A DNA stretch of 64,000 bases, taken from NCBI GenBank assembly GCA_016787525.1, contig JAEUUP010000136.1, forward strand, positions 166,338-230,337. The letters are read 5' to 3'. The notes beneath the pieces were generated by a model that was not told the DNA's origin, did no database searches, and was given only the letters and a program-made list of their open reading frames with translations. The translations under genes were made by a program, and so were the position numbers. Position 1 is the stretch's first letter; the number at the start of each line of letters is the position of its first letter. Of this stretch, positions 44,435 through 52,339 are shown piece by piece. This DNA comes from Saprospiraceae bacterium (GTDB lineage: Bacteria > Bacteroidota > Bacteroidia > Chitinophagales > Saprospiraceae).

Positions 44435-46159
44435 TCAAATTGCGAACTGTTTTTTGCGTCGCCACATAAAGAAAAGACCAAATGCACCAATCAACAACAA
44501 TGGCAACAAAATATTGGCTAAACGTATCACATTGGCATTGTCAGTCGCCATTTCTTTGTCCATTAAGCGTAGTTTAACTTCTTTGCCCCTAGCCGCGATA
44601 ATGCCTTTGTCATCAAGCATATATTCAATGGCATTTTGGAGGAAATCTTTATTAGCGAATTTATAATTCACAAAACGATTGTAACCCAACGGCAACATCG
44701 CATTTTGTTTAAAATCGTAGTCATTTCGGGCAATATCACCATCTGCCACCACCAACATTTTAGTCGGTTTACTGAGGGGGGTAAACTGTTGACCCAATTG
44801 CTGTAAAACGGCTGTTTGTTCAGTTGTTACTCGATTCTCAAATAAACTGGAAAATGTCCCTTCCAGCATGACTGCCAAAGGTTGAAACCCTTTGTTAAAC
44901 TTATCGGGTTCAGCCTTGTAGCGCAATATTTCAAAATTCAATTTGGTCGGTGTGAATTGCGCACGACTGGCTTTTGACGATGCCAATAATATTGTTTTGC
45001 GAATATCTGTTTTAGTCCGAATCGTGTCAATCGAAGCAGGGAACTGCAACCAAACCAAATCTAAGCTTTTGGTCACAGGATGCGCTTCGTTGGGTGATGC
45101 CAATGGATGATAGTACCAATCGAACATATCCATCTGTGGGGCATTTCCATTTGCTCCAACTTTGAGAGGGATTTTTGCACAACGCAAGTCTAAAACCATG
45201 TTTGGATTAATTCTTGCACCATATTTAAACAATTGGTCTTCAATATTTAGAGGATAATCAACGGGCAACATTTCGCCTGTTTGCTGCATTCCTGCCAAAT
45301 CTGCATTTAAACGGTCAATCAACCAAATCACCTTACCACCTTGCATGATATAGTGGTCGAGTTGGAATTTTTGTTTTTCTGAAAAAGCTGTTTTAGGTTT
45401 GGCAATCACCAAAACATCTACTCGATTGTTAATATCATCGAAAGGGATTAAAGTGATGCTATCCAAATTCAAACGACCTAATTTGTAAAAAGCACTCAAA
45501 GTTTGCTCCAAATCAGCTGTTTCTTCTCTTTTCAATTCATTATGTCCTTCTACGAAAAGAATATTAGGTTTGCGATTGTTCAATAATTTTTGGACAGCAT
45601 TCGAGAGTTTATATTCCAAAAGAGCAATTGAATTGTTCAGTGCCATTTCAGGATTCATACCCGGCACGTCATTTTCTAATAGTTTGACAATGACCTCATT
45701 TCCATGATAATTGACTATGGCATAGGGAAATATATATTGCTCAGTTTTTTCTTTGTCGTCAACTACGCGCAGACGCATGGGGACTAATCCGTCCTTTGCC
45801 ATTTCCTCATAGCGTTTTTTCTTTTCCTCATTGTTGCCAATTACTGAGGGGTCTTCAAATTTGTATTCAACAACACTGTTCAATTTGTGAAAATCTTCTA
45901 GAATCTCTCTTGTCGAAGCTTGTAACCGTTTAAAGCCCGCAGGAAACTTGCCATCAAGAAGCACGCGCACTAAAACAGGGTCTTTGACCGATTGAAGCAG
46001 ATTTTTGGTGGGTTCTGTTAGAGTGAAACGCCCTTCCTCCGTTAAGTCTATGTGACTATTGAAGCTATTTGAAATAATATTGACAACAACTAAAATGACC
46101 GCTACTAATGCAATGGTAAGAACTGATTGTGTGCGGTTAGATTTGAATCTTTTAAACAT
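44435..46159 (-). CDS. gldG: GldG-like gliding/ABC-associated protein
   Basis: The 574-residue protein has an N-terminal transmembrane segment (VLTIALVAVILVVVNII, about 13-29), then SNSFNSHIDLTEEGRFTLTEPTKNLLQSVKDPVLVRVLLDGKFPAGFKRLQ, the DUF4350/ABC_transp_aux signature of GldG. The block VEGHNELKREETADLEQTLSAFYKL...IAKPKTAFSEKQKFQLDHYIMQGGKVIWLIDRL follows, and a second transmembrane segment lies near the end (NILLPLLLIGAFGLFFMW). In Flavobacterium GldG works with GldF and GldA and is needed for gliding; in other lineages its role is unclear. No gldF is adjacent. The 10-mers at 44770 and 45842 encode TPLSK and DPSVI. Confidence 0.88.
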   Translation of the reverse strand: MFKRFKSNRTQSVLTIALVAVILVVVNIISNSFNSHIDLTEEGRFTLTEPTKNLLQSVKDPVLVRVLLDGKFPAGFKRLQASTREILEDFHKLNSVVEYKFEDPSVIGNNEEKKKRYEEMAKDGLVPMRLRVVDDKEKTEQYIFPYAIVNYHGNEVIVKLLENDVPGMNPEMALNNSIALLEYKLSNAVQKLLNNRKPNILFVEGHNELKREETADLEQTLSAFYKLGRLNLDSITLIPFDDINNRVDVLVIAKPKTAFSEKQKFQLDHYIMQGGKVIWLIDRLNADLAGMQQTGEMLPVDYPLNIEDQLFKYGARINPNMVLDLRCAKIPLKVGANGNAPQMDMFDWYYHPLASPNEAHPVTKSLDLVWLQFPASIDTIRTKTDIRKTILLASSKASRAQFTPTKLNFEILRYKAEPDKFNKGFQPLAVMLEGTFSSLFENRVTTEQTAVLQQLGQQFTPLSKPTKMLVVADGDIARNDYDFKQNAMLPLGYNRFVNYKFANKDFLQNAIEYMLDDKGIIAARGKEVKLRLMDKEMATDNANVIRLANILLPLLLIGAFGLFFMWRRKKQFAI

Positions 46160-46278
46160 TTATCTTAGATAATAGATTTTTAAGTACAGATGATGGGCTA
46201 CTACGCCAGCGAATACTGATTTTGTTTTTTAAGGTTTTTTAACGGTTTTAAGGCTTTTTTATTCTGTTTTATAAGAAA

Positions 46279-46309
46279 AGATTTACGGAATTACGAATTC
46301 CGTAAATCT
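46279..46309. terminator. Terminator between the small membrane protein gene and gldG
   Basis: AGATTTACGGAATT pairs with AATTCCGTAAATCT around three bases. It separates the 64-residue protein gene from gldG. Confidence 0.75.
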
Positions 46310-46345
46310 CTAACCATCATTAATTAGTAAAGGACTAAGCTGTTT

Positions 46346-46540
46346 TTACCTTTTTCCTATGAAAATAAAATATAGAAAAAGTACCAAAAGGACTGTCCCA
46401 ATACCCAAGACAATGAAAAACTTTTGCGCATCTTTGGCTTCGCGTGCGCGTTGAGCAGCATTGGTCTTGGTTGTTGTTTTCGCCACAGGTTTAGTATGTG
46501 ACTGAGGGGTATGGTGTGCGCTGTTTTTTTTCTTCGACAT
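46346..46540 (-). CDS. Small single-pass membrane protein, unknown
   Basis: The 64-residue protein has a Lys/Thr/His-rich, likely disordered cytoplasmic start (MSKKKNSAHHTPQSHTKP) and one transmembrane segment at the end (FFIVLGIGTVLLVLFLYFIFIG) followed by KR. This is the layout of small tail-anchored Bacteroidota proteins; I do not recognise the family. It lies between mltG and gldG on the same strand. A near copy of the 10-mer (46500-46509, first base G) encodes part of TPQSH. Confidence 0.65.
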   Translation of the reverse strand: MSKKKNSAHHTPQSHTKPVAKTTTKTNAAQRAREAKDAQKFFIVLGIGTVLLVLFLYFIFIGKR

Positions 46541-46660
46541 ACTTATTGATTTTAATTGGTGAGAGAATAATTTTTCCTTTTTGTAGGTTAAAATTAAATA
46601 TTTTCTACCAATTCCAATAAAAAAATCGCATAAAAAACAGCCGCAAAACGACCAATCCGC

Positions 46661-47722
46661 TTACTTATTCTGACTATTCAACCAAGTCGTATAAGTTTTT
46701 ACATTCACCAAGTGTTGTTCATAGGTTTCAGCATAGTTGTGATAACCAGAATTGTCGGGTTTTGCTACAAAAAAGACATAATTATGGTTGTCAGGATTCA
46801 AAACTGCGTCAATGCTGGCTGGTGAAGGCATACAAACTGGACCCGGTGGCAAACCTTCATGCACATAAGTATTATAAGGGTGCGGTGTTAGGTAATCAGA
46901 ATTGCGCAAACGACGGAAACTTGGCGTTTTTTCAATCTCCATCAATGCAAATTGCACAGTTGGGTCGGCTTGGAGTTTCATACCTTGTTTGAGGCGATTG
47001 ATATAAGCTCTGGCTACTTTTCGGATTTCATCCTTACGTGTTGACTCGCCATCTACAATCGAAGCCATTGTAACGGCTTGCTCGGGCGTCATGCCTTGTT
47101 CGGCTGCTTTAGCAGTGCGTTCGGGATTCCAGAATTTTTTATACTCTTTTGACATACGTTCCAAGAATTTCTTGGGGTCTGTATTCCAATAAAATTCATA
47201 AGTATTTGGTAAAAAAATACACATTAGAGTGGGTCTCGAAATGCCCAATGAATTCAAATAAGTGGTGTCATTGAATGTTTCAATGAAAGCCGCAGAGTCG
47301 TGTTCCAAAACTTTTGACACTTTACCTGCCACTTGTTCAGGCGTTCTTTCATTGTTCAACACAATCTTAACAGGTGCTTGTTCACCTCTTTGAAGAAGAC
47401 GAATAAGGTTAAAACTACTCCAACCTGCTTTTATTTTAAAGCGCCCAGCACGTACATTGTCATAACTGAGCCAACTAGCCCACGTTTTAAAATTGGATTC
47501 ATCCATGATGATCCCCTCAGTAACCAATTGATTTGTAAGGCTTTGGAGGGTTGAGTTGGTTGGGATTTTTAGATACTCATCTTTCAAATCGTCAGATACA
47601 TTTGACTTGAAAAAGTATAAATATGCGCCACCTAAAATGGCAACTACTAAAAGGAAAGGTCTCAAAAAACGGCGAGTTGAACCTGTGGGTTGTGTCTCTG
47701 ATTGCTTAGAAAAAAACGACAT
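46661..47722 (-). CDS. mltG: Endolytic murein transglycosylase
   Basis: MltG cuts nascent glycan strands in the inner membrane and may end their growth. The 353-residue protein has one N-terminal transmembrane segment (FLRPFLLVVAILGGAYLYFF), a LysM-like region (IPTNSTLQSLTNQLVTEGII) and the YceG core: LMCIFLPNTYEFYWNTDPKKFLERM, MASIVDGESTRKDEIRKVARAYINRLKQGMKLQADPTVQFAL and YNTYVHEGLPPGPVCMPSPASIDAVLNP. The catalytic Glu is in the VDGEST block, where homologues have VEKET or VDEET. The 10-mer at 47513 encodes VTEGI. Confidence 0.95.
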   Translation of the reverse strand: MSFFSKQSETQPTGSTRRFLRPFLLVVAILGGAYLYFFKSNVSDDLKDEYLKIPTNSTLQSLTNQLVTEGIIMDESNFKTWASWLSYDNVRAGRFKIKAGWSSFNLIRLLQRGEQAPVKIVLNNERTPEQVAGKVSKVLEHDSAAFIETFNDTTYLNSLGISRPTLMCIFLPNTYEFYWNTDPKKFLERMSKEYKKFWNPERTAKAAEQGMTPEQAVTMASIVDGESTRKDEIRKVARAYINRLKQGMKLQADPTVQFALMEIEKTPSFRRLRNSDYLTPHPYNTYVHEGLPPGPVCMPSPASIDAVLNPDNHNYVFFVAKPDNSGYHNYAETYEQHLVNVKTYTTWLNSQNK

Positions 47723-47752
47723 AACATTTCGAGTTTTGTTTTATGAAATAGA

Positions 47753-47762
47753 CCCCTCAGTA
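47753..47762 (-). repeat. CCCCTCAGTA copy upstream of mltG
   Basis: The copy lies in the 115-base gap between mltG and the DUF58 gene, between the mltG start and the hairpin at 47782-47815. Confidence 0.75.
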
Positions 47763-47781
47763 AAGGGCTGTTTTGAAAAGC

Positions 47782-47815
47782 AAAAATGACACTTTTTTGT
47801 AAAAGCGTCATTTTT
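47782..47815 (-). terminator. Terminator of the DUF58 gene
   Basis: AAAAATGAC pairs with GTCATTTTT, with an inner CTTTT/AAAAG stem. Confidence 0.75.
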
Positions 47816-47837
47816 AGGAAGCAAATTTTTGTATCTA

Positions 47838-48761
47838 TCAAGCATTCATCTTGGTTCTTTTGACCAAATACGTCTGCAAAATATCTTTGAAACCTGCATT
47901 TATGTCACATTCTACAAAGTCAATTTTGTATTGCAAACAACGGGCTTTTAGGGATTCAGTAAATTTACTGATTTGTTCGACATAAAAACTTTTGATTTGA
48001 TTGGGTTGTAAACGGATTTTTTCACCAGATTCCATATCTACAAAAATGGTTGGGCGGTTGTCAAATGCAAATTCCAACTCTTTTGATTTATCTACTACAT
48101 GAAACAAGACAACTTCATGCTTATTGTACTTCAAGTGTTGCAAAGCCGCAAAAAGACGTTCAGAATCGTCATTATCTTCAAACATATCGCTGAAAATGCA
48201 AACCAAAGAACGACGGTGGATGCTGTCTGCGATTTGATGTAAAGCGGCTGTTGCTTCTGTTTTTTTGTTTAAATACTGTTGTTCTATCAAATATTTGTCT
48301 AAAATACCCAACAAATACCTATAGTGCGTGGTCGAAGATTTGGCTCTGGTGTGTTCGTGTACAGCCGAATCAAAAACTGACAAACCAAAAGCGTCACGTT
48401 GTTTCATCAACATATTCATCAAAGCTGCTGCCGCTAAAGCTGCAAAACCTAATTTGTTTTTTGCTGCATTTTGAGCATCTGGGAAATACATCGAACCCGA
48501 GATGTCCAACAAAATTTGGCAACGCAGATTCGTTTCTTCTTCATAGCGTTTGGTAAACATTTTGTCGGTTCGACCATATACTTTCCAGTCTATATTACGT
48601 GTACTTTCGCCTGGATTGTAAAGGCGATGTTCCGCAAATTCGACTGAAAAACCATGGAAGGGTGATTTGTGCAGTCCAATAATAAAACCCTCAACCACTT
48701 GTTTGGCAAGTAGTTCAAGATTAGACAGGTCTTTTACTTCATAATTATCAAATATAGTCAT
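47838..48761 (-). CDS. DUF58 / von Willebrand factor A-like protein
   Basis: I chose the start at 48761 (MTIFDNYEVKDLSNLELLAKQVVEGFIIGLH), which fits DUF58 homologues; the frame stays open to 48827 but the added 22 residues look non-conserved. HKSPFHGFSVEFAEHRLYNPGESTRNIDWKVYGRTDKMFTKRYEEETNL is the DUF58 signature, followed by ILLDISGSM, a MIDAS-like DxSGS metal site. These proteins usually work with MoxR AAA ATPases (BatA/B-type systems); no MoxR gene is in the window, although it may lie elsewhere. Role: probable chaperone-like or stress function. Confidence 0.88.
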   Translation of the reverse strand: MTIFDNYEVKDLSNLELLAKQVVEGFIIGLHKSPFHGFSVEFAEHRLYNPGESTRNIDWKVYGRTDKMFTKRYEEETNLRCQILLDISGSMYFPDAQNAAKNKLGFAALAAAALMNMLMKQRDAFGLSVFDSAVHEHTRAKSSTTHYRYLLGILDKYLIEQQYLNKKTEATAALHQIADSIHRRSLVCIFSDMFEDNDDSERLFAALQHLKYNKHEVVLFHVVDKSKELEFAFDNRPTIFVDMESGEKIRLQPNQIKSFYVEQISKFTESLKARCLQYKIDFVECDINAGFKDILQTYLVKRTKMNA

Positions 48762-48880
48762 AATATAAGTCATTAAATCATTGGTCATTAGCATTGAGCG
48801 ATTTTCTGAATTAATGACCATTGACATTGAATCAAGTTGCTAATGTAACGTGTTTTTTTTGAAACTGTTGCACATAAAAA

Positions 48881-48911
48881 AAACCTGCAAGTTTTTATGA
48901 CTTGCAGGTTT
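48881..48911 (-). terminator. Terminator of trxA
   Basis: AAACCTGCAAG pairs with CTTGCAGGTTT, with an A run on the plus strand that is a T run in the minus-strand transcript. Confidence 0.85.
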
Positions 48912-48948
48912 GTTGTCTATCCAAATAGACTGAGGGGTTTAAACTCCA

Positions 48949-49272
48949 TTAAACTTTTGCCGCCAAAGCACTCTCGATTTTTGTTTTCAAAGCTTGCTTA
49001 GTTGCCAGACCTACTTGCTTATCTACGAGTTGACCATTTTTCAAGAAAATGATAGTTGGGATAGCGCGAACACCGTATTTTAGAGGAGTATTTTGATTGT
49101 TATCAACGTCCATTTTACCAATAGTTACTGTCCCTTTGTATTCGTCTGCTAACTCTTCTACGATTGGTCCGATTGTTTTGCACGGTCCACACCATTCTGC
49201 CCAAAAGTCAACAACTGTTACGCCTTTAGTTGCGGTGGATTCAAAATTGGTGTCAGTGAATTCAAATGCCAT
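48949..49272 (-). CDS. trxA: Thioredoxin
   Basis: The 107-residue single-domain protein contains VVDFWAEWCGPCKTIGPIVEEL with the WCGPC redox site (C28, C31) and the cis-Pro loop AIPTIIFLKNGQLV. It is a general cytoplasmic disulfide reductant. Its own promoter (49344-49351) and terminator (48881-48911) make it monocistronic. A near copy of the 10-mer (48928-48937, first base G) lies in its 3' untranslated part. Confidence 0.97.
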   Translation of the reverse strand: MAFEFTDTNFESTATKGVTVVDFWAEWCGPCKTIGPIVEELADEYKGTVTIGKMDVDNNQNTPLKYGVRAIPTIIFLKNGQLVDKQVGLATKQALKTKIESALAAKV

Positions 49273-49343
49273 TGTCTATTAAATTTAGATATGTTATAAA
49301 TTACTTTTAAACGCTTATTAAACAGCGATTTCAAAAGAAAGTT

Positions 49344-49351
49344 CAAAGATA
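49344..49351 (-). promoter_or_regulatory. -7 promoter element for trxA
   Basis: TATCTTTG on the minus strand, about 72 bases upstream of the trxA start, next to the end of the phosphatase gene. Confidence 0.6.
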
Positions 49352-49362
49352 CAGAGATTTTT

Positions 49363-49980
49363 TTATCGGTTTAAATGGCGCACATCATTTTCTAACTCAA
49401 AAATAAATTCATTGCCAATGTGATGCACTTTGTAGAGGCAAGTGTTTTGATGTTTAAATTGATTCATCATACTGAGGGGGTGTTCTTTCAGAATTGTCAG
49501 TAGGCACAATAATGTGCGCCCATGTGTGCAAATGAGGAGATTTTTGCCTTTGTGGTGAGGTTTTTTGAAAAAATGAACGGCTTGATTGACTCGCTCGTGC
49601 AATTCGGCAGCTGATTCTCCCGCCTCCAATTTTGTGCTGTACACACCCGATTCCCAATCATTCATGAGTTTTAGATAACTATCATGCGTTTGAGGACTAC
49701 TCGCTTGACCTTCGTGTACACCCCACGAAATCTCGTTGAGTTCTGGCATTTTAATCCATTTATGATGTGTCCCTCGTTTCAAAAATGGCGCAACTGTTTG
49801 ATGTGTACGTTGGAGGTTTGAGGTGATAATATAATCAAAGTGGATATTTTTATAATACTCAAAAAATAAACGAGCTTGGTTGTGACCTATACTGTTTAAG
49901 GTAGAATCCACGCCACTACCCTGTACTATACCTTTGCGGTTTAGGTCTGTTTCGCCATGTCGGATGATGTATAAGGTCAT
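49363..49980 (-). CDS. Histidine phosphatase family protein
   Basis: The 205-residue protein opens MTLYIIRHGETDLNRKGIVQG with the catalytic RHG (R7-H8-G9) and Glu10. It includes ITSNLQRTHQTVAPFL, EISWGVHEGQA and the second His in LLICTHGRTLLCLL. Substrates of this branch range from phosphosugars to cofactor phosphates and cannot be predicted. Its start overlaps the stop of the DUF4340 gene by four bases, so it is the last gene of the ftsW-DUF4340-phosphatase unit. The 10-mer at 49470 encodes EHPLSM. Confidence 0.9.
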   Translation of the reverse strand: MTLYIIRHGETDLNRKGIVQGSGVDSTLNSIGHNQARLFFEYYKNIHFDYIITSNLQRTHQTVAPFLKRGTHHKWIKMPELNEISWGVHEGQASSPQTHDSYLKLMNDWESGVYSTKLEAGESAAELHERVNQAVHFFKKPHHKGKNLLICTHGRTLLCLLTILKEHPLSMMNQFKHQNTCLYKVHHIGNEFIFELENDVRHLNR

Positions 49981-50927
49981 TTTTTCAACAAAAACTTAGA
50001 AATATTGGGAAAAATATGTGTCGTTGAATCAACCCAAAAATAGGCTTCTTTGTTTTGAGAAGAGTGTAAAATATAACCTTTTTCTAACTTAAAGCTTGTT
50101 AACACGATTTTTTCTGTAGGCAATAGTGCCGTTAGTTGATGCTCGATTTTGGATTGAGTAAGAATATCTCTATCGCCTTCATAAAATTTTGACCCCCTCA
50201 GTAATGACAAGTGATTGACGTATTTTTGCATGCTATCTGGCACGATGCTAAGAGGAGGATTTTTCAACAGCCATGTATTTTGATGAACAAATGTCAATGA
50301 ATCTTTGCCTATTTTGAGGGTTAATACTGAGGGGTACTTTCCTTTGAAATCCACGAGGGTTTTATCTCTGAAATCATCGAAGTGTTTGCCAAGAATTTGA
50401 CCCAGATTGCCCTTGATACCATACAAAACATTCTCATTCGACAGTTTTATGTAAGTCAATAACTCGCGTGATAGAGAATCATATTTTTGATAAAAAACTG
50501 AAAATGAATGAGTTGTATTGTTTTTTTGTGTGAGTTTGACAGTACATTTTTGTTGATTTTGTATGTTTTCCATTTCTTCGGTTGTCAATACCTTAGTGCT
50601 ATAACTGTCCATTTTTTCAAAAATATTCAGAAATTGCGCCACAGAATCGAAAGGCAAACGAGTGGTTATGTGGTTTTTGACAGCTAACCAACTCGTATCT
50701 ATAAGCGTGAAAGTGATTTCATTGTCTTCATTTTGACGAATGGTAAAGGTTGAAATAGTTGAATATGGTATTGAAAAGACCGTTTTACTGAGGGGGGCTT
50801 TGTGCAGAGCCAAGCCACGTTCCGACAGTTCGCGCACACCCCAAATGGCGATTGCAAGCATCAAAACCCATCGCACAAAGGTGTTTTTGAAAAAAAGGCG
50901 ATAAATAGCGCGCAGTATTTTGCTCAT
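49977..50927 (-). CDS. DUF4340-like membrane-anchored protein
   Basis: The 316-residue protein has an N-terminal transmembrane segment (FVRWVLMLAIAIWGVRE, about 18-34) and a beta-rich extracytoplasmic part. FTLIDTSWLAVKNHITTRLPFDSVAQFLNIFEKM is the substrate-like repeat of DUF4340, and IKLSNENVLYGIKGNLGQIL and FRDKTLVDF are further family features. DUF4340 proteins often lie near GldG-type genes; gldG is 3.8 kb away here. Function is unknown. The gene overlaps its neighbours by four bases on both sides. Three 10-mers are inside (50194 LRG, 50335 PSV, 50786 PLS). Confidence 0.7.
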   Translation of the reverse strand: MSKILRAIYRLFFKNTFVRWVLMLAIAIWGVRELSERGLALHKAPLSKTVFSIPYSTISTFTIRQNEDNEITFTLIDTSWLAVKNHITTRLPFDSVAQFLNIFEKMDSYSTKVLTTEEMENIQNQQKCTVKLTQKNNTTHSFSVFYQKYDSLSRELLTYIKLSNENVLYGIKGNLGQILGKHFDDFRDKTLVDFKGKYPSVLTLKIGKDSLTFVHQNTWLLKNPPLSIVPDSMQKYVNHLSLLRGSKFYEGDRDILTQSKIEHQLTALLPTEKIVLTSFKLEKGYILHSSQNKEAYFWVDSTTHIFPNISKFLLKK

Positions 50928-52060
50928 TTTTCTGTTTCAATAAATTTTGAGACACTCAAAATCATGCCCAACGAAATGCAACTGAACAGCAAAGAAGTTC
51001 CACCCATCGAAATCATAGGCATAGGTAACCCTGTGACAGGAACAAGGTGTACACTGACCGCCATGTTTGCTAATGCTTGAATCGTCAGAACCAAACACAG
51101 CCCCATGGCGAGCATGGCAGGAAAGGTTTTCGGGGATTTTGTGACTAATCGGACAACCCTCAGAAAGAGTAAGACGTATAAACTTAGCGTCAGAAAGCCG
51201 CCAATTAATCCATATTCTTCGATGATGACAGCATATATATAGTCGGTGTAAGCCATTGGCAAGTAGTTTTTTTGGATGGAGTTGCCAGGCCCGTTACCAA
51301 AAAGACCTCCTTTGGCGATTGCCATTTTGGCGAGTTGTGTTTGAGGTTGACCATCACCGTTTTCAATAAAATCGCGCATACGACTTGTCCAAGTATCGGT
51401 TCTGATAGCACCTTCTTTTAAAAACTTGCTCGCAACTATCAAACCTGCAAAAGAGACCAATCCACAAAAAATAAGCAACAAAACATATTGAATTGCCACT
51501 CGACCAATGAACATCATGAGCAAACAAGTGACAAAAATGACCATTGCCGTAGAAAGGTCAGACGGTGCAATCAGAAGGCAAACGATGATAATGGGAACGA
51601 TAATGGGTACGAATGCACTCTGAAAATCGCGAATATGCTCTTGTTTAGCTGTTATGGAGCGTGCGATATAGGTAATGAGTGCAATTTTTGCCAAGTCCGA
51701 TGTTTGGAATGTCAAACCTATGCCTGGCACGTCTAACCACCGCGAAGCGTTATTGATTTCGCGCCCAATAACTAAAGTGAGCATCAATAAAGGTACAACA
51801 AGAGCTAGCATGTAAGGAGCCCAAAGATTGTAACGCTTGTAGTGCAACAAGTAGGCAGCGTAAGTTAAAATGAGACCCAAAGTGAGGATTGCAACTTGCT
51901 TGATGAGATAAAACTCAGTATTGCCGCTTCGTTTTTGAAACGCAACAAGGCTCGATGAACTGTAAACTGCGAGAATCGAAAACAAAGCAAGGACAGCAAC
52001 AATGGCCCAGATGACTCTATCGCCTTTAAGTTCGGCAGTGGCTCTATTGATAAGTGACAT
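50924..52060 (-). CDS. ftsW: FtsW/RodA/SpoVE family peptidoglycan polymerase, probably FtsW
   Basis: The 378-residue protein has about ten transmembrane segments. The SEDS hallmarks are FQTSDLAKIALITYIAR, APSDLSTAMVIFVTC, KGGLFGNGPGNSIQKNYLPMAYTDYIYAVIIEEYGLIGG, and PVTGLPMPMISMGGTSLLFSCISLGMILSVSKF. The end block resembles FtsW more than RodA. With its cognate class B PBP it makes septal glycan strands. No mur or fts genes flank it here, unlike the usual dcw cluster, so RodA remains possible. It heads an overlapping operon with the DUF4340 and phosphatase genes. It contains no 10-mer copy. Confidence 0.8.
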   Translation of the reverse strand: MSLINRATAELKGDRVIWAIVAVLALFSILAVYSSSSLVAFQKRSGNTEFYLIKQVAILTLGLILTYAAYLLHYKRYNLWAPYMLALVVPLLMLTLVIGREINNASRWLDVPGIGLTFQTSDLAKIALITYIARSITAKQEHIRDFQSAFVPIIVPIIIVCLLIAPSDLSTAMVIFVTCLLMMFIGRVAIQYVLLLIFCGLVSFAGLIVASKFLKEGAIRTDTWTSRMRDFIENGDGQPQTQLAKMAIAKGGLFGNGPGNSIQKNYLPMAYTDYIYAVIIEEYGLIGGFLTLSLYVLLFLRVVRLVTKSPKTFPAMLAMGLCLVLTIQALANMAVSVHLVPVTGLPMPMISMGGTSLLFSCISLGMILSVSKFIETEK

Positions 52061-52164
52061 GTGTATTGACGATTTTGGATTGAAGATTTATTCATTTTTT
52101 GATTTGAGACCGTTTCATAAATCAACAATCGTTATTCGATAGTATTATAGGTTTCAGCAAGTGC

Positions 52165-52172
52165 CAAAAGTA
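52165..52172 (-). promoter_or_regulatory. -7 promoter element for the ftsW operon
   Basis: TACTTTTG on the minus strand, about 105 bases upstream of the ftsW start. Confidence 0.5.
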
Positions 52173-52339
52173 GTTATTTTAAACAAAAAGATGAAAGATT
52201 GATGCCAGCTTTATATTTTTTTTGAACGTTGGCAGATAAATTTTGTGTTTTTATCTATTTAAAATGGTGGGTTCGGCGTTTTCTCGCATCATTGTATCGT
52301 CAAAAAAGACTTATTATTCACTCTTCATACCCACTCAGT

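Noticed and set aside
48762..48827. Upstream start for the DUF58 protein adding 22 residues
   Set aside because: The extension is a Met/Asn-rich stretch with internal repeats and is not typical of the family; the start at 48761 fits homologues. Not excluded.
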